A stretch of 64,000 nt of DNA from Mesorhabditis belari (GCA_958450365.1 CAUEEP010000880.1:248001-312000); one strand, 5' to 3'. Counted from the first letter of the stretch, positions 41,994 to 54,054 are shown. The notes: generated by a model from the letters alone, not told the origin. Program-made: numbers and translations.

Positions 41994-42994
41994 CGGAAAA
42001 GACGTCTTTTGCTAATAATGTTTGTAAATCGAAAATGATGATAAACTTGAATGTATGATGGCATTTTGAAAGCCATTTCTCAAACTTTACCAACTTGATG
42101 AACGATAATTGTCTGTCTTTTCAGAGGAATTTTTGTTCAAGAAAAAAACGCATGCAAAGCACCTGGTTAAACTCGCCAAACATACATCTAAAGATTGGCC
42201 GTACAATGCAAAAATCGAACTAAAATAAACTCAGATTTATGCTGAAAAAATGCTGATGCACGATGCTGAAAAACAGTTAAATTTGAAATCGTCTCTTTAA
42301 TAAAAAAATCTTCAATAATTTAATAATCTTTAATAGTTTAAAGTTTAAACTTTAAAGTCTTTGTAAACGATTGGACACTTGAAATCCTTTTTTCAGTTGT
42401 TTCCTTATCAACTTCTTTCTTACTAATCGTAAGAAACTTTTTATAGACTCTACGGTTTACATCAAATTTATTTACATTTAAATTTATTCTTGCAGAGAGT
42501 TGTACGTAAAAGGTAGAAAAGCAATTTCGCAGTTTTTGTGAAGAAAGATTTTGCGCAGAAATAGAGCCTCAAATTTGCTTTTTCAGCAGCTTTAAAAGTT
42601 ACTTTTTCTAGCAACACATGATCATTCATTGGATCATTTATTCCAAGATCAACACAAGATCAGCCTTCAGTTTCCCTGTCACGGAGTCCAAAATACTATC
42701 TGTATCTGGTACTCATTTCAAATGTTGTTGAATCAAGACTTTTGGTCTGCTTATATAGACAAAATCGAGAGTTGTTTTAGAAGAAAATGCTTGAATGGTA
42801 AGAAAATGGAAATTAAGAAAAACGACAGCAAAAAAAATTGCCTGTCACTGTCAAATACCAAAAAAAGTTACTCATTTTGAACGTGAAACTTGTTTATACC
42901 AAATTTCAGACTTTTATTACTCCAATGAAAGCTGATTCACGTTCATTTTGCCGCTCAACAATTGCCAAATGCTAAAAGGAGACATTTTTTTGAA
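41994..42994. other. Intergenic region
   Basis: 3' flank of the transporter and of the convergent IgGFc-type gene. A small frame at 42629-42880 has no features I recognise. AT-rich, nothing else seen. Confidence 0.35.
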
Positions 42995-45900
42995 TCATGC
43001 AAGCTTTTTACTTGGAAGATCGATGCCTGGAGTATAAGCGTAGGCTGTGAATTGCATAAATCCGTAGACAATCGCCGCGTATTTCACCGCTGGATCGATC
43101 GTCTCAATCGTGTGTGTTCCCGGGGAAATTGGGTAGTCGACCATGTAAATGTTTGAGGTTCCTTGTCTAAATTCTCGATTGAACTGGGTTCCGTTTAAAT
43201 TGTCGCTCTAAACGTGCTTAGAATTCATCAGTTTAAACTAGGAGGCAAGTTCGTTTTTGTTTACTTTGAAAATGGGCACATGAAAAAAAAGAGATTTCGA
43301 TATTTCTGCCACATAAAACCCATTCAGTGCACCAGAAATAATGCATTTGCATTCTGAGCAAAGTCTAGCTCTTTAGCAATACCTTTGGAAAAGCGATGTA
43401 GAGACTGGAGAGCCATCAATTGATAGTTTTGACTTGCTTTGAGTGGCCGTCATTTCAGTCTCAAGACGAATGAAATGTTGTTCAGCCAAACCTTGCTTTG
43501 ACTTCAACCCTGTTGTCACCTAGAAATAGTGTTGTAACACGGGTTTTGCCTCGAGTAAAACATAGATGATTTCTTGATCAACTCTGCCATACTTGAATGT
43601 AGCTCTGATTGGTGAATTGGGAAACGGCGGGGATGTGAACAAGGAATGGGGAACCTTGACCGTCTTGGCGAACCGACGAGAACTGGAAGAACGGCTTAGC
43701 ATCGAGTAATCTCCCAAGAAACTCACAGCAAACGCATAAACTGGTTTGTTTGTCGTGATGTACACATCAGTCACTCGGAAAATGCCATATGCGAAAGCGT
43801 CAAGCGTCCATATGGCTCGTCCATTCGAAAAGACCAAAGTGTCGTTGTCCTAGACAAAAGAAATTGATGATTTGTTGCTTGCAAGCAGTTGCTGATAGCT
43901 CAAAAGCTCACAAGGTACTGTTCTGACAAGTGAAAGCGAAGAGACCTAAGGGCAGCAGCATTGACTGCAGGCGTTGGCCGGTTGGCACGTCGGCAATGAC
44001 TACAGCCGGGGTCGAACCCCACATTCTAGGATTGAGAGACAAGCGCTCTGGCAATCCACCATGATGACACCTTGAAGGCCACTTTTCCACGCCCTTTCCT
44101 TTCAAAGTTGTTTGTGCTACCCTTTATTGAGGATTCTAGGAGGCCCGACTCCTAGAACTCCGACTGCGAATTGGCAACATATTTCGGCCTAGTACGGTAA
44201 GTCAGGCCTGCAATCCAGACTAGGTCAGCTAAATCCATTCCAGCTAAATCCAGATCCAAACATTTGCCAGTTAGGTCTGCCAGCTCACTGGACAGGCAAA
44301 GCCATGGCATGGCTTTTTGCAGTACTATGACTGATCTGGTCTGGTCCAGAAATTTCCCTTTACATAGTCCAGAAATGTAAGAATGGGCAAACATTAACTT
44401 GCAAGTTTTGAAGTAACTCAATTCCCAAGAAATCTTTTTCTCCAAAATTCTTTTCCAAAAGACAAACCTGTGCAAGAATGAGCAACTGTCCCTCTTCTGG
44501 GTCGTCGGAAATAAATTGCGTGAATGGGAAAGCGGTGCCAGCAGGAACTGGGAACAACATGGATGCCTAAAATATGTTGAAGATCAATTTCAAGTTGCAT
44601 ATTTTGTATGTTTGTAGAGTTTTTTCAAGTTAAATAGTTTCCAACCTCATAGTTACATAATTTCTCACTCCAGTAGCCAAAGCCGCAAGCCGTGCCCACA
44701 ACGATCGCTAAAGAAAGTAACGTAGAAAGCGCAAGTATGCCAGCAAACCGATCGGAAAGTTGCTGATGATTTGAGTATTTAGGTTGTAAAAATCATTGGA
44801 TGAGAAGACCAAGATCTGACCGGCATTCAAAGAGAAACTAGTTTGACCGAAGAGTGGCGGGTTGACAGTGATCTGAAGAAATGAAATGCCGTGCCGGTTG
44901 GCTATCGGACAGTTGATCGCCACGCCCCTTTTCCCATTGGGAATCTAACTTTGAGCTCAAATTTCTTGCGGTTGCGCTGTTCAATTGAAATATTCTTAGT
45001 ATCATTAGATGCGCCAAGTCTTTCTCTATCGATTGGTACAAAAACCAGGCAAATTAGACAGCCCAACACCAAGATATTTGAGCTCAAAGTTAGATTGCCA
45101 ATGGCAAAAGGGCAAATGGAACGGTGCGCGATTCAAATGTCCCAAAATCGGTTAACGATTAAATTCAGTGCACTGTTGCACACTAAGGATACTGTACCGT
45201 TCTCGGCTTAGTCTTTCAGTGGATTCGTTTATTACCGCAGTATTGTCCTGCGTGGCGATGATCGACCAATCATTTCTGACGGGGAACCGGCTTGTGTCGT
45301 CGCCCACCGTTCGATAGCTCTTAGCAAGTGTGCAAGTCTAGAACAATTAAGCCGAATTTCGGGTTAGTTTTTAATTAGTACCGGATAAACGACGAACATT
45401 CCACCAGAAATCGAGTCTGAGGCGAAATTTTGAGCCACAAGGGAAACCTGGAAAAAGTTTTCATCAAATTGACTTTAGTCTAAACCTTTGTGTCAGCTGT
45501 CAGATAAATGCTTTGACTCGAGTAAAACCATTCATTCTTTGGTTCCCTTTTATAGCCGACTTGGATTTCTGCTGGGGCCGAGAACTGAAAATATTGAAAA
45601 TATTGAAATCTTCAGCTTAAGCTGTTACCCGATAATTCTGCAGTGGAGCTACGGTGAAAGTGGTTGTTTTAAAGATTGCCGATGGGGTGCTAACGGTGAC
45701 GGTGGCTGGGTTGCTAAAGAATTTTGGGTCGATGCAAATTTTAGGTCAACAATTGGATTTAGACTTTTTATTTGCATTGTAATCTCTAAAACACAAATAA
45801 GATTGGAAAAATTTGACTGAAAAAACGCTGAAAACTCACACAGTGTCATAGTTTGTGACGATTAAAGTGATCTCTTCTGTGTAGGTCGTGTCCTTGACAC

Positions 45901-46260
45901 TGAAATGAATTTGTTCAAAAAAGTTTACAAAGAAAATTTTGTTAACAAAATTGATTGTTTCGATTTGAATGCAAGACTTTTTTAAAAGCTTTATACCTAA
46001 TATGAGAGTTTGGGATGGCAAAAATGAAAGTTGTGCCAGTTGTGAAAGCCCGGATGACCGGATGGGCTTTGGCTGGCTCTTGGTGAAGAAGGAGATTTCC
46101 TGAAATAGAGCTTTTCTAACTGTAAACAAGTGTAATTGGCAATGTCAGAGTTAGTGAACTAACCCGATACTGTGTCTAAAATAGTTGCAAACACCGAATG
46201 CTCACATTAGTAGCAAAGTACGCGAACCACGCCTGTTCTTTGCTGAGAGTCTGATTGGTG
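42995..46260 (-). CDS. IgGFc-binding-domain secreted protein
   Basis: Extracellular protein with an IgGFc-binding N-terminal-type domain (Pfam 17517-like). From 45899 the exons splice in one frame: 45899-45840, 45713-45629, 45584-45486, 45447-45382, 45337-45236, 44872-44749, 44707-44646, 44566-44468, 43849-43562, 43519-43383, 43205-42995. The preceding exon is 46099-45997 (GTTFIFAIPNSHI) and a less certain one is near 46245-46165 (QAWFAYFATN). Domain landmarks: NAGQILVFSSNDFY, then IISNFPIAIVVGTACGFGYW with CNYE, then a LFPVPAGTAFPF-like step. This matches the order GQ...S..D..G..I.S..PVAV.SG..C....CD. The start codon is not located. Introns as short as 41-42 bases; the intron 43850-44467 contains a tRNA-like sequence. 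Role unknown; related proteins are mucus or surface components. Confidence 0.7.
43920..44085 (-). repeat. tRNA-like sequence in IgGFc-type gene intron
   Basis: Minus strand: A-box-like TTGCCAGAGCGCTTGTCTC and a near-perfect B box GGGTTCGACCCC about 35 bases later. No full cloverleaf. Probably tRNA-derived. Confidence 0.5.
44915..45130. mobile_element. MITE-F copy 1
   Basis: Palindromic unit of about 215 bases. Its arms share CTAACTTTGAGCTCAAAT and CAATTGAAATATTCTT. The centre is TCTTTCTCTATCGATTGGTA. Two tandem copies are at 56945-57165 and 57255-57475. Lies in an intron of the IgGFc-type gene. Confidence 0.7.
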
Positions 46261-46324
46261 GGAATTATTTATTGATTTAGTTTTTAAAGTCAGACTTGAT
46301 TAAACCGAGTTGGGTCTCACAAGA

Positions 46325-46597
46325 GAACCCCACCAGAACCCCGACATTGTTTGGCTGGAAACAGGGTGTTTCTGATGCAAAATTTTAACGCAAGAGCGTT
46401 TATAGAGAAAAATTTTGGAGACGTGGCTGCCCGCCAATGACTGCTAAAAAAAAACTTGACGAAAAGAAAAAGTCTAATCTCTTTTTTTGCTTGAGACTTT
46501 AGGAAATTCTGATTACAGATTCTAAATCACCGTGAAATTCTGCATCAGGAACACTCGGTTTCCAGTCAATGCCAGGATTCTGGTGGGGTTCCCTTGT
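46325..46597. repeat. Fold-back element
   Basis: Inverted arms: ACCCCACCAGAACCC at the left and the complement TTCTGGTGGGGTTCC at the right, with CTGATGCAAAATTTT/AAATTCTGCATCAG nearer the centre. About 270 bases, non-coding. Confidence 0.7.
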
Positions 46598-47205
46598 CAG
46601 TGAGCAAAAAACACAAACTGTTTGTTTGGCATTAAGAAGAACCGAGAATTAAGAAGAATTTAGCATCTCTTTAAGCATCATTTAGCATCTTTAGCACAAA
46701 TTTTAAGCATATCTTCGGAAATTTACGCTACCTCTTTGGTTAAACGATTGAACAACATAGAAAAGGCTGAAGAAAGCATAAAGTTTCATGAATTCCCTCA
46801 TATTTTGATAGATTTGATTAGGTTAATGGAAAATAATGACAATAACGAAGATTTTTCAGCGAGGAAAAGCAAGCAAATTTTTCAGCAAGGAAAACGTTCG
46901 AACGTTTCCCTTTTATCTAGCTTCTGATTAAAGCTTCGCCGAAAAAAAAGATTAATCCAGCTTAATGACGAAAGTTCATTGAGGTTTTAAAGTAGAATAA
47001 AGTTTTGCATTATTGATAAGAGAAACTCTTCTTTTTTTGCAGCGTTCTTTGATTTCATTTTTCTTAATCTCTTCATAGTTTAAGATAAATGACTTTGTGA
47101 TTTGTACTTGATGATCTGAGTATTTATCTTGACGACAAGTTGATTCAAAGATTCAGTGTTCATCAGCCAATGAAGTTTGGGCAAAAACTAAAAACGCCAT
47201 CGTGA
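46598..47205. other. Intergenic region between divergent genes
   Basis: AT-rich stretch with TTTAGCATC repeats at about 46660-46690. A short frame at 46736-46927 lacks supporting features. Could contain 5' exons of the IgGFc-type gene (minus), which I could not identify. Confidence 0.3.
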
Positions 47206-50200
47206 TGCCCGTGTCCGACTTGCGTTAGTCATATAGCTTGGTTCGGTTTCGCGCTTGTGAAATCTGATCGCTCCCTAGTGAGACCATTTCCATATAAGCT
47301 CACCTGTCGCATACCAGAAATCGCTCTTCCCGATCCCTTTGACATAACTATTTATGCCAATCGCTTAATTATCACGGTGAACGGAATCTCTTATTGCTTT
47401 GGCCATCCACCAGTTCGGCGCTCGTTTCCTCAATCTAATACAGTGCGTTTCAAATTCTCAAACGCACCCTCTAAAATAGCGAATTTTGCATTTTGAACAC
47501 CGCTACAACTATTATTCTTTTTCCATTAGAAGGAGCATGTCTTAAAATCTAAAAAACACGAGAAATAAGCATACTGTAAAAAGTAAAAATTTTCAAAATA
47601 GAAACTTTTTGCTAAATCAACCGTTTCAAATTCTTAAACGCACCCGCCTTTACTGATGTTATTTGAAATTTTTCGTTTTGTTTTGCAAATTTTTTTATTA
47701 AATTTATAATTTTTGTTAATTTCCAGGTAAATGGCACACGGAAAGCTGCTCACGGATTATGAGAAAGGCCAGATTGATGCCGGTTTGAGGATTGGCGACT
47801 CAATAAGGAAAATCGCAAAAAATTTGGGCCGATCCGGCTCTGCCGTGCGAAATTATATAAAGTCCGATTTCGTTTCTGCACCAAAGAAGAAGCCAGGACC
47901 AAAACCAAAGCTGACACCGCGAGCTAGACGCCATATTGTGAACAACATCCACGGAAAAACGATCAATGAAGTGAAAACGGAACGGGAAATCGACGCTTCG
48001 AAGTCGACAATTTGGCGAGCCATCAAGGAAAACCCACATATCGATCGACAATCATTGAACATGCAACCGGTCGTGAAGCTTTTGCACAAGAAAACCCGAT
48101 TGGCGTTCGCCAAGGCTCATATGAATCAGGATTGGTCTATGGTTAGAAAGCCGATTATGTTTTATTATTTTTTTTGCGTTTAGGTGATCTTTTCCGATGA
48201 GCAGAAATGGAAATGGGGTGGTCCCAATGGCATTGACTACTATTGGAGGGATCTTCGACGTGATCCGATGGTGTTTGGAACTCGAAACTTCGGCGGTGGC
48301 TCTGTGAGGGTTTGGGCAGCCTTTTGTGCTGATGGAACGATCGCTCTGAAGATGGTTTCGAATCGGATGACTAGATAGATGTCTTGAACAATTGCTTATT
48401 GCCGTTTTTGCTCCTAAATCCAACCGTTCCCGATTTGTTTCAATACGACAACGCGTCAATTCATCGAGCCGAAGGCACCCGAGACTGGCTGAACAGCAAC
48501 AACATTGCAACTTTGGACTGACCCGCTCGATCTCCTGACATCAATCCAATAGGGAATTTATGCCGAATATTTGTCCAAGTGCCTACAAAAATCATCGTCA
48601 GTTTCAAGACGTGTATTTGTACCTAAAACAGCGATCCGTTTGGCCTGAAGCTACCTCGACGTCTTTGCTTTTCAAAACCTCATCAATTCAATGCCAGACC
48701 GCATTTTTCAAGTAATTAATCGTTCTGGGGAGTGTACAGATTATTAGTTTTGATTTTTTACCTTTGATTTTTGAGCCGGAGATACCCGAGACTGGCTGAA
48801 AAACAACAACATTGCAACTTTTGACTGGCCCGCTCAGTCTCCTGACCTCAATCCGATAGAAAATTTATGGGGAATACTTGTCCGAGCTGTCTACAAGAAT
48901 CATCGTCGGTTTCAAGACGTTTCTACACTTAAAACAGCAATTTTTTCGGCCTGGCGCAATCTCGACGTCTCTGCTCTTCAAAACCTCATCAATTCAATGC
49001 CAGACCGCATTTTTCGAGTAATTAATTGTTCTGGTGCGTGTACAGATTATTAGTTTTGATTTTTTACTTTTGATTTTTAATTTCTATCGATAAATAAAAA
49101 TATTTTCATAGTGCGTTTAAGAATTTGAAACGGTTGATTTAGCAAAAAGTTTCTATTTTGAAAATTTTTACTTTTTACAGTATGCTTATTTCTCGTGTTT
49201 TTTAGATTTTAAGACATGCTCCTTCTAATGGAAAAAGAATAATAGTTGTAGCGGTGTTCAAAATGCAAAATTCGCTATTTTAGAGGGTGCGTTTGAGAAT
49301 TTGAAACGCACTGTATTACATTCAAAATTAGAACTGATTTTAGTGGAATCGATTTGCAAGAGCATGTTCATTTTGTAGAGATCGAGAGATTCGGCAATCA
49401 TTCGCTGAAATTAACTGATTGTACTTGCTTAAGTATTTCATTCCTTGTACTCGATTTTTGAAGATTTTAAGTATTCAAAGAAGTGCTAAAGGTACAAAAA
49501 TCTTTATCTGAAGCTAAGACTCGGCACACACTTCACGGAAGAAAGAGTTCCAATCGATCGTCAAATCTTTGCAAATACTTAACTGTTGTTCGAAGAAAAT
49601 CGATAGAAAAGGGGTTCTTGCCCAATTGGTATGCAAATTTAGGGTCTTGAAAGTAAATTACGCTGAATTTTTGGGGAAAATCTCGACATGTACCGAAATT
49701 TCTTGAATAGGAGATCGATTTTGATTTAAAAACGAACAATTTTTGAGTGCTAAACGATTATTTGTAACAGATCCACGCGAACGGCGGCGTTTCGATCAAT
49801 TTTCGCCCGTGGGTCGCCTTGATCGTTTGTCTGACGCTGATCCGCTCGATGTTTTTGTCAAATTTTCAAATTCAAATTCAAAAATCCAGGATGCTCCACA
49901 ATTATCATAACCAGTTTTTGGATAACAATTCTTTTCCGAAAAACTTTCTACAGAAAGTAGCATTTATTATATACCATTTGAAGGCTCTAATTCTCAGTAC
50001 CATTAATGTATTAAAGATTTTTTGGTCAGAGCTAATTCTTGACCTTTACTGGCCTTCGGAATGAGCTCGCCGCCAGTACCCCACTGCGATTTTTCGTGTG
50101 CTGTCAGGTGAGCTGTCATTTTTCGTGTTTTTGAATGCAAGGAGTGTTTTGAAAAGATTGTTTTCAACTGAGTAACCTTTTCCCAATTCTTTTGGTTCAA

Positions 50201-50560
50201 AATAAAGGCAAACGTTAACAAACTAACCAACAAACTAAACATGTGCAAATTCCACGAAAAATGACAGATCGCCGTGGAATGCTTGCGGCGAGCTCATTCC
50301 GAAGGCCAGAAAAGGGTCAAAAATTAGCTCTGTCCAAAAAATCTTTAATACATTAATGGTACTGAGAATTAGAGCTTTCAAATGGTATATAATAAATGCT
50401 ACTTTCTATAGAAAGTTTTTTGGAAAAGAATAGTTTGCCAAAAACTGGTTATGATTTTGGACCATTCTGTAGTCTCATTTTTGAAAGTTCTCTTTTTCAG
50501 GCCGCCACTCCGGTTGTTCAGACATATTGTATCGCTGAGACACTCTAGAAAAATTATTCC
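47206..50560 (+). CDS. Galectin-like gene interrupted by Tc3-like element
   Basis: The open stretch 47206-47440 reads IPEIALPDPFDITIYANRL then IITVNGISYCFGHPP, which resembles the strands of a galectin domain (PF.I.I....F.V.VNG..F..F.H). The frame is cut by a transposon at 47441-49313. Joining the flanks with one TA keeps the frame open into FKIRTDFSGIDLQEHVHFVE up to about 49420. A further exon near 49771-49860 encodes a hydrophobic span (PWVALIVCLTLIRSMFL). A last exon at about 50502 may give a basic tail. The start codon is not found, and the sugar-binding residues H-N-R/W-E-R are not conserved as a set. Galectin-like fold is tentative; the interruption itself is clear. Confidence 0.45.
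47441..49313 (+). mobile_element. Tc3-like transposon
   Basis: Ends CAGTGCGTTTCAAATTCTC and complement, flanked by TA (47439-47440 and 49314-49315). Terminal inverted repeats are about 200 bases. A second copy of the end motif (CAAATTCTTAAACGCACC) sits at the inner border (about 47626-47644 and its mirror near 49112), the two-site arrangement known from Tc3. Encodes a damaged transposase (separate entry) with a tandemly duplicated C-terminal segment. Confidence 0.88.
47731..49053 (+). pseudogene. Tc1/Tc3-type transposase, frameshifted, 3' exon duplicated
   Basis: Exon 1 (47731-48138) has the paired N-terminal HTH region (DSIRKIAKNLGRSGSAVRN) and a KKKPGPKPKL linker. After a 45-base intron the frame continues at 48184 with VIFSDEQKWKWGGPNG (first catalytic Asp). 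A frame loss occurs near 48374, then YDNASIHRAEGTRDW (second Asp) follows in another frame. The C-terminal block occurs twice. Copy 1 (about 48478-48750) is decayed, with TGA for Trp. Copy 2 (about 48782-49053) is intact, reading SPDLNPIENLWGIL (catalytic Glu) to a stop. Not functional as read. Confidence 0.8.
49890..50475. mobile_element. MITE-E copy 2
   Basis: Inverted ends around ATCATAACCAGTTTTTGG and AAAACTGGTTATGATTTTGG, with the same interior phrases as copy 1 (GAAAGTAGCAT, GGCCTTCGGAATGAGCTCG). Lies in an intron of the galectin-like gene. Confidence 0.75.
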
Positions 50561-50675
50561 ATTTTAAAAAAGGCTTTGTGGGATATTTTTGCAAATAAAC
50601 ATTTTTTTGGGTTTAAAAGTCTGGTTTGAAAAGCGCCAACCGAATCGTTTGACTGAAAAGTTTACATCTTTATTT

Positions 50676-52628
50676 CTAATGATAATCTGGACAAGGCGTG
50701 AGTTGATGTTGATTGTCACAAACGTTGTACACGGAGTCCAAGGCCACCCGAAGCACATTACAGTAGAAAACCCCGGCATTGTAGTCACAGTATCGAGCCA
50801 GAACAACGGATTCGCAAGAGATGTACGTGTCATAGGCTCTAAAGTGATTGATGATAGATTGATTCATGACTTAGGCTTGATTGGTGATGGATGAAGACTT
50901 TGATACAGCTAGAAACTAGACGCATCGTTCAAAGTAAACTTCTAACGTAAGCATCTATCGGTCCTTCTTTGCCGATGGCAATTTAAGTTTTTTCATCTTT
51001 TTCTCAGCACCAATCCTTCGATTTTGACTATGTTGACTATCATTCGACGCAGAATAAAATTACGCGTCGAATGATACCAAAATTAATGCAAAATGTTTTA
51101 TCCACGCAAAGTTATGAGGCAAAGGGTGACGCCCCACCAATAATGGGCGGGGTCTAGGTTTTTAGCCAACAACTTTGCGTGTATATAACATTTTGCATTA
51201 ATTTTGGTATCATTCGACGCGTAATATTATGCTGAATCGAATGATAGTCAACATAGTCAAAGTCGAAGGATTTGTGCTGAGAAAAAGATGAAAACCCTTA
51301 AATTGAATTGCCATCGGCCAAAAAGGGTAAAAAGGAGATCTTTTCGTTACAAGTCTAATTCAAAGTGCTATCAAACTTTAGCTGGAAATGTTTACAGATC
51401 GAAGACAATGCCTTGATTCCGTTCTTCAAGTCAAATTGCTTTTACTTTTGACATTAACAATTCAAGTTACTCACTGGCAGACAGGCATTCCGTTATTCAA
51501 ATTTTTGTCCAAATCGTCTTGGCATTGCTGGAAAGCGTTTAACTTTACACAAATTTTAAACAAAATCGAGTCTGATCAAATAGCCAATAGTCTGTGCCAA
51601 ACCTGGAGCAAAGTTGCCTGGTTGTTCTGAACACTTTCCATACAGTAGAACTCTTGGATGAAAACTAAAAGCTTGCTTCTCACAAAAGCTTGCTTTAAGG
51701 TCAATTTTACGAGTTACCTTTATACCCAGCACCGCACTCATAGTCGTGCACAGCGTTGTCCTCCATGAATCCATATGAATCGTCAGTCTTGTTACCGGTT
51801 AATTGCATGAAACAATCCAAATCGATTGGGCTCATCACTTTGACCAGACATTGACTCAATGGAGTAGCGTGACTGCAAAGTTACAGTTTTTTTTGGTAGG
51901 AATCTGGGAGTTTTTGAATGAGTTGAAGTTTTGATGTTCATCACTTTGCTCAAAGATGTTAGCATTGTTAACTTTTTAGCTTTGTTAAATTTTTATACAG
52001 TTTTAAAGAAGACACTTCAAGGCTTTGAAATTGATGTAAAATGGAGTGTGAACGTGCCAGAAAATCCTAAGAAAATCAAGTGATAAAGCGCTCGAATTTG
52101 AATCGGAAATAGATCACAGGAATTTGGGACACCCAGGAAACGCGAAAGAAAGCTAAGTTTGAGTTTTTTTTAAAGTTAAATCTTCCGGTTTTTGTTTATA
52201 ACGGTTTAGATACTAAAATATGACAGCTAAAGCTCGTTTTGCTTGCGAACTCACTCGCAAAGATCCTTGGCTGCCTGTTGTCCCAATTGATCGAATTTCT
52301 GTTGCATTGCATTCGCCATTGTCATGTAGTCTGGTAACATTCCGGCTGTAAACCCTTATATTTTGCTACTAGTTCCAAGGATACGCTGAGAGTTGACTCC
52401 ATAATATTGAAGGAATGGGGCATAACATTGGAGGATGGCTGCCTGCTGGTTGGAATTGCAATCGGCTGATGCGAAACCGAAGATGAAAGCTGAAATGGGA
52501 AATGGAGAAAACTTGTTTAACGCTAAACTAATCGCGACTGAGATTACGGTAGCCTTTTCCTACGCGTTAATGTCAATAAATCAAGAAATAAACAGCTTAC
52601 CTCCAAATAAAATCTCGGCAAACATCAT
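50676..52628 (-). CDS. Secreted Cys-rich DUF19-type protein
   Basis: Seven exons: 52628-52601, 52489-52370, 52345-52255, 51872-51718, 51626-51562, 51527-51475, 50838-50676; 675 bases, 224 residues. Signal peptide MMFAEILFGAFIFGFASA, then DCNSNQQAAILQCYAPFLQ. About thirteen Cys are spread as C...C...LC...CL...DC...EC...QC...VC...SC...YC...YC...VC...PC. This suits the nematode DUF19 (T20D4.11-like) extracellular family, ending CPDYH. Exons 2 and 3 are joined by a candidate intron of only 24 bases (52369-52346) that otherwise places an in-frame TAA in the protein. The last intron holds a fold-back element. Function of the family is unknown; secretion is well supported. Confidence 0.75.
50945..51340. 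mobile_element. Fold-back element in DUF19 gene intron
   Basis: Arms of about 150 bases: GACTATCATTCGACGCAGAA and ACCAAAATTAATGCAAAATG on the left with complements at 51190-51310. The centre is GC-rich (CCACCAATAATGGGCGGGG, near 51137-51155). Non-coding. Confidence 0.75.
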
Positions 52629-54054
52629 TCAATTGTTTAGTAAAGAATGCGCTCTGGTTGCAATCTCGCTTTTGCACGGCTTTATACAAAAAAACCATAT
52701 GGCACAGCTTTGAGAAATGGTGACAAAGATAAGAATAAATCATCACAAATTCACGAATCCCTTTTTCGATTTTTAGTCTCCCATTTTGTGTGGAAACAGA
52801 CCATGAGTTAAATTGTTTAACGGTCATGAAATAATTGATGAAATTGTATGCTCAGCTCAGACTGGACAATGAAATAAACAATCACCTCTTCAAGTACAAG
52901 TATTTATGCACAAAAGTACAAAGAAATTAAAATATTCAGTCAACCGGCTAAAACACGTTTAGTTCAGTCAAGTTAAAAATGCTAATTTTATGCTAATTTC
53001 GTGGAAAGACAAATTTTGTCACTACTATTTTTTTCAAAGCAATGGCTTTTTCTACATTTTTAATATGATAATCAGACACCCATTGCCTGGCTTTGGGCAA
53101 AGTTTCATCCCGATGTAATCGCTAGGCTTCAAGCAGGGAGCTTTTGTTTGCAATCAGTCGATTCTGATCTAGGCCAATTCGCACAACAAGAGTTCTTGTT
53201 TTTGGGATTTCTCAAAGACTGAACTAACGTAAATACTGTAATAGTACCCCACCCCACCCGCCTCGTACAGTCGCGTAGTCGCAAAGTTTTTTAGTATTTC
53301 ATTTTGTTCAAAGCGCCCGTACTTTCAAAAATGCGTCTCTGGGTATCAAAAAATAGCCCTGAATTTCAGCTATTTTTTGATACCTAAGCCCGCATTGTAG
53401 CATAAATCAGTGTCGAGAAAAGCTCGTTCAAAGCTAGACTACGCATCACTCCGCACCGTCATTATGGGGGTGGGGTACTATTACAGTATTTACGGTATGT
53501 GTTTTCTGAGCTATCGCCAGGGGCCTCTATTCAAATAGCTCGCAGAGTTGATCTGAAACTGAGTCTGTTTGATAATTCAAAGGCTTTAGAACTCTTCTAG
53601 TAACAGGGCAGTTAGTTTTTTTAAAAAACCCTTGTTTTTGAGTGTTTTCATAACTATAGTAATTATAGTGAAGTAGAATTGAAAGAACTTTTCAACAATG
53701 CAGTGAAGAAAAAGTTGCTGATTAAGCTTACGTTCAAAATTCCAATCGAAACTCATTTTTTTGATCAATATGCTATTTTTTTTTCAGCTCTCCAACTCCA
53801 ACAGTGTGCTAAAAGAGAAACGGGATTCAAGCTCAGCATCGTGACAATAAGAACAATGATTTACGTTTGCTCATTAGTTTCTTTTGCTTGCCCTTTGTTA
53901 CTTCATCAAATGTTGAAGATGAATTTTGTTCTTTTTCTCGATTAACATTTAAAATCACATCGGAATTCACAAATCTGATCGGAAACGGACTCAAAACAAA
54001 GTAGTTAAGTATACGGTAGTTTTTAAAAGTTTACATTTTGTTAGAAAGCACAAT
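52629..54054. other. Intergenic with a palindrome; no supported gene
   Basis: Contains the fold-back at 53235-53500. Frames at 53679-53945 (+) are hydrophobic at the end (YVCSLVSFACPLLL) but lack splice or family support. The rest is AT-rich. Confidence 0.35.
53235..53500. repeat. Fold-back element with polyC/G-rich ends
   Basis: Ends TAAATACTGTAATAGTACCC and GGGTACTATTACAGTATTTA are exact complements. The arms continue through CCCACC/GGGTGG, and an inner hairpin GTATCAAAAAATAGC/GCTATTTTTTGATAC lies at 53343-53385. About 265 bases. Confidence 0.8.

Noticed and set aside
48052..48510. Minus-strand frame of 152 codons
   Set aside because: Antisense of the Tc3-like transposase; no features of its own.
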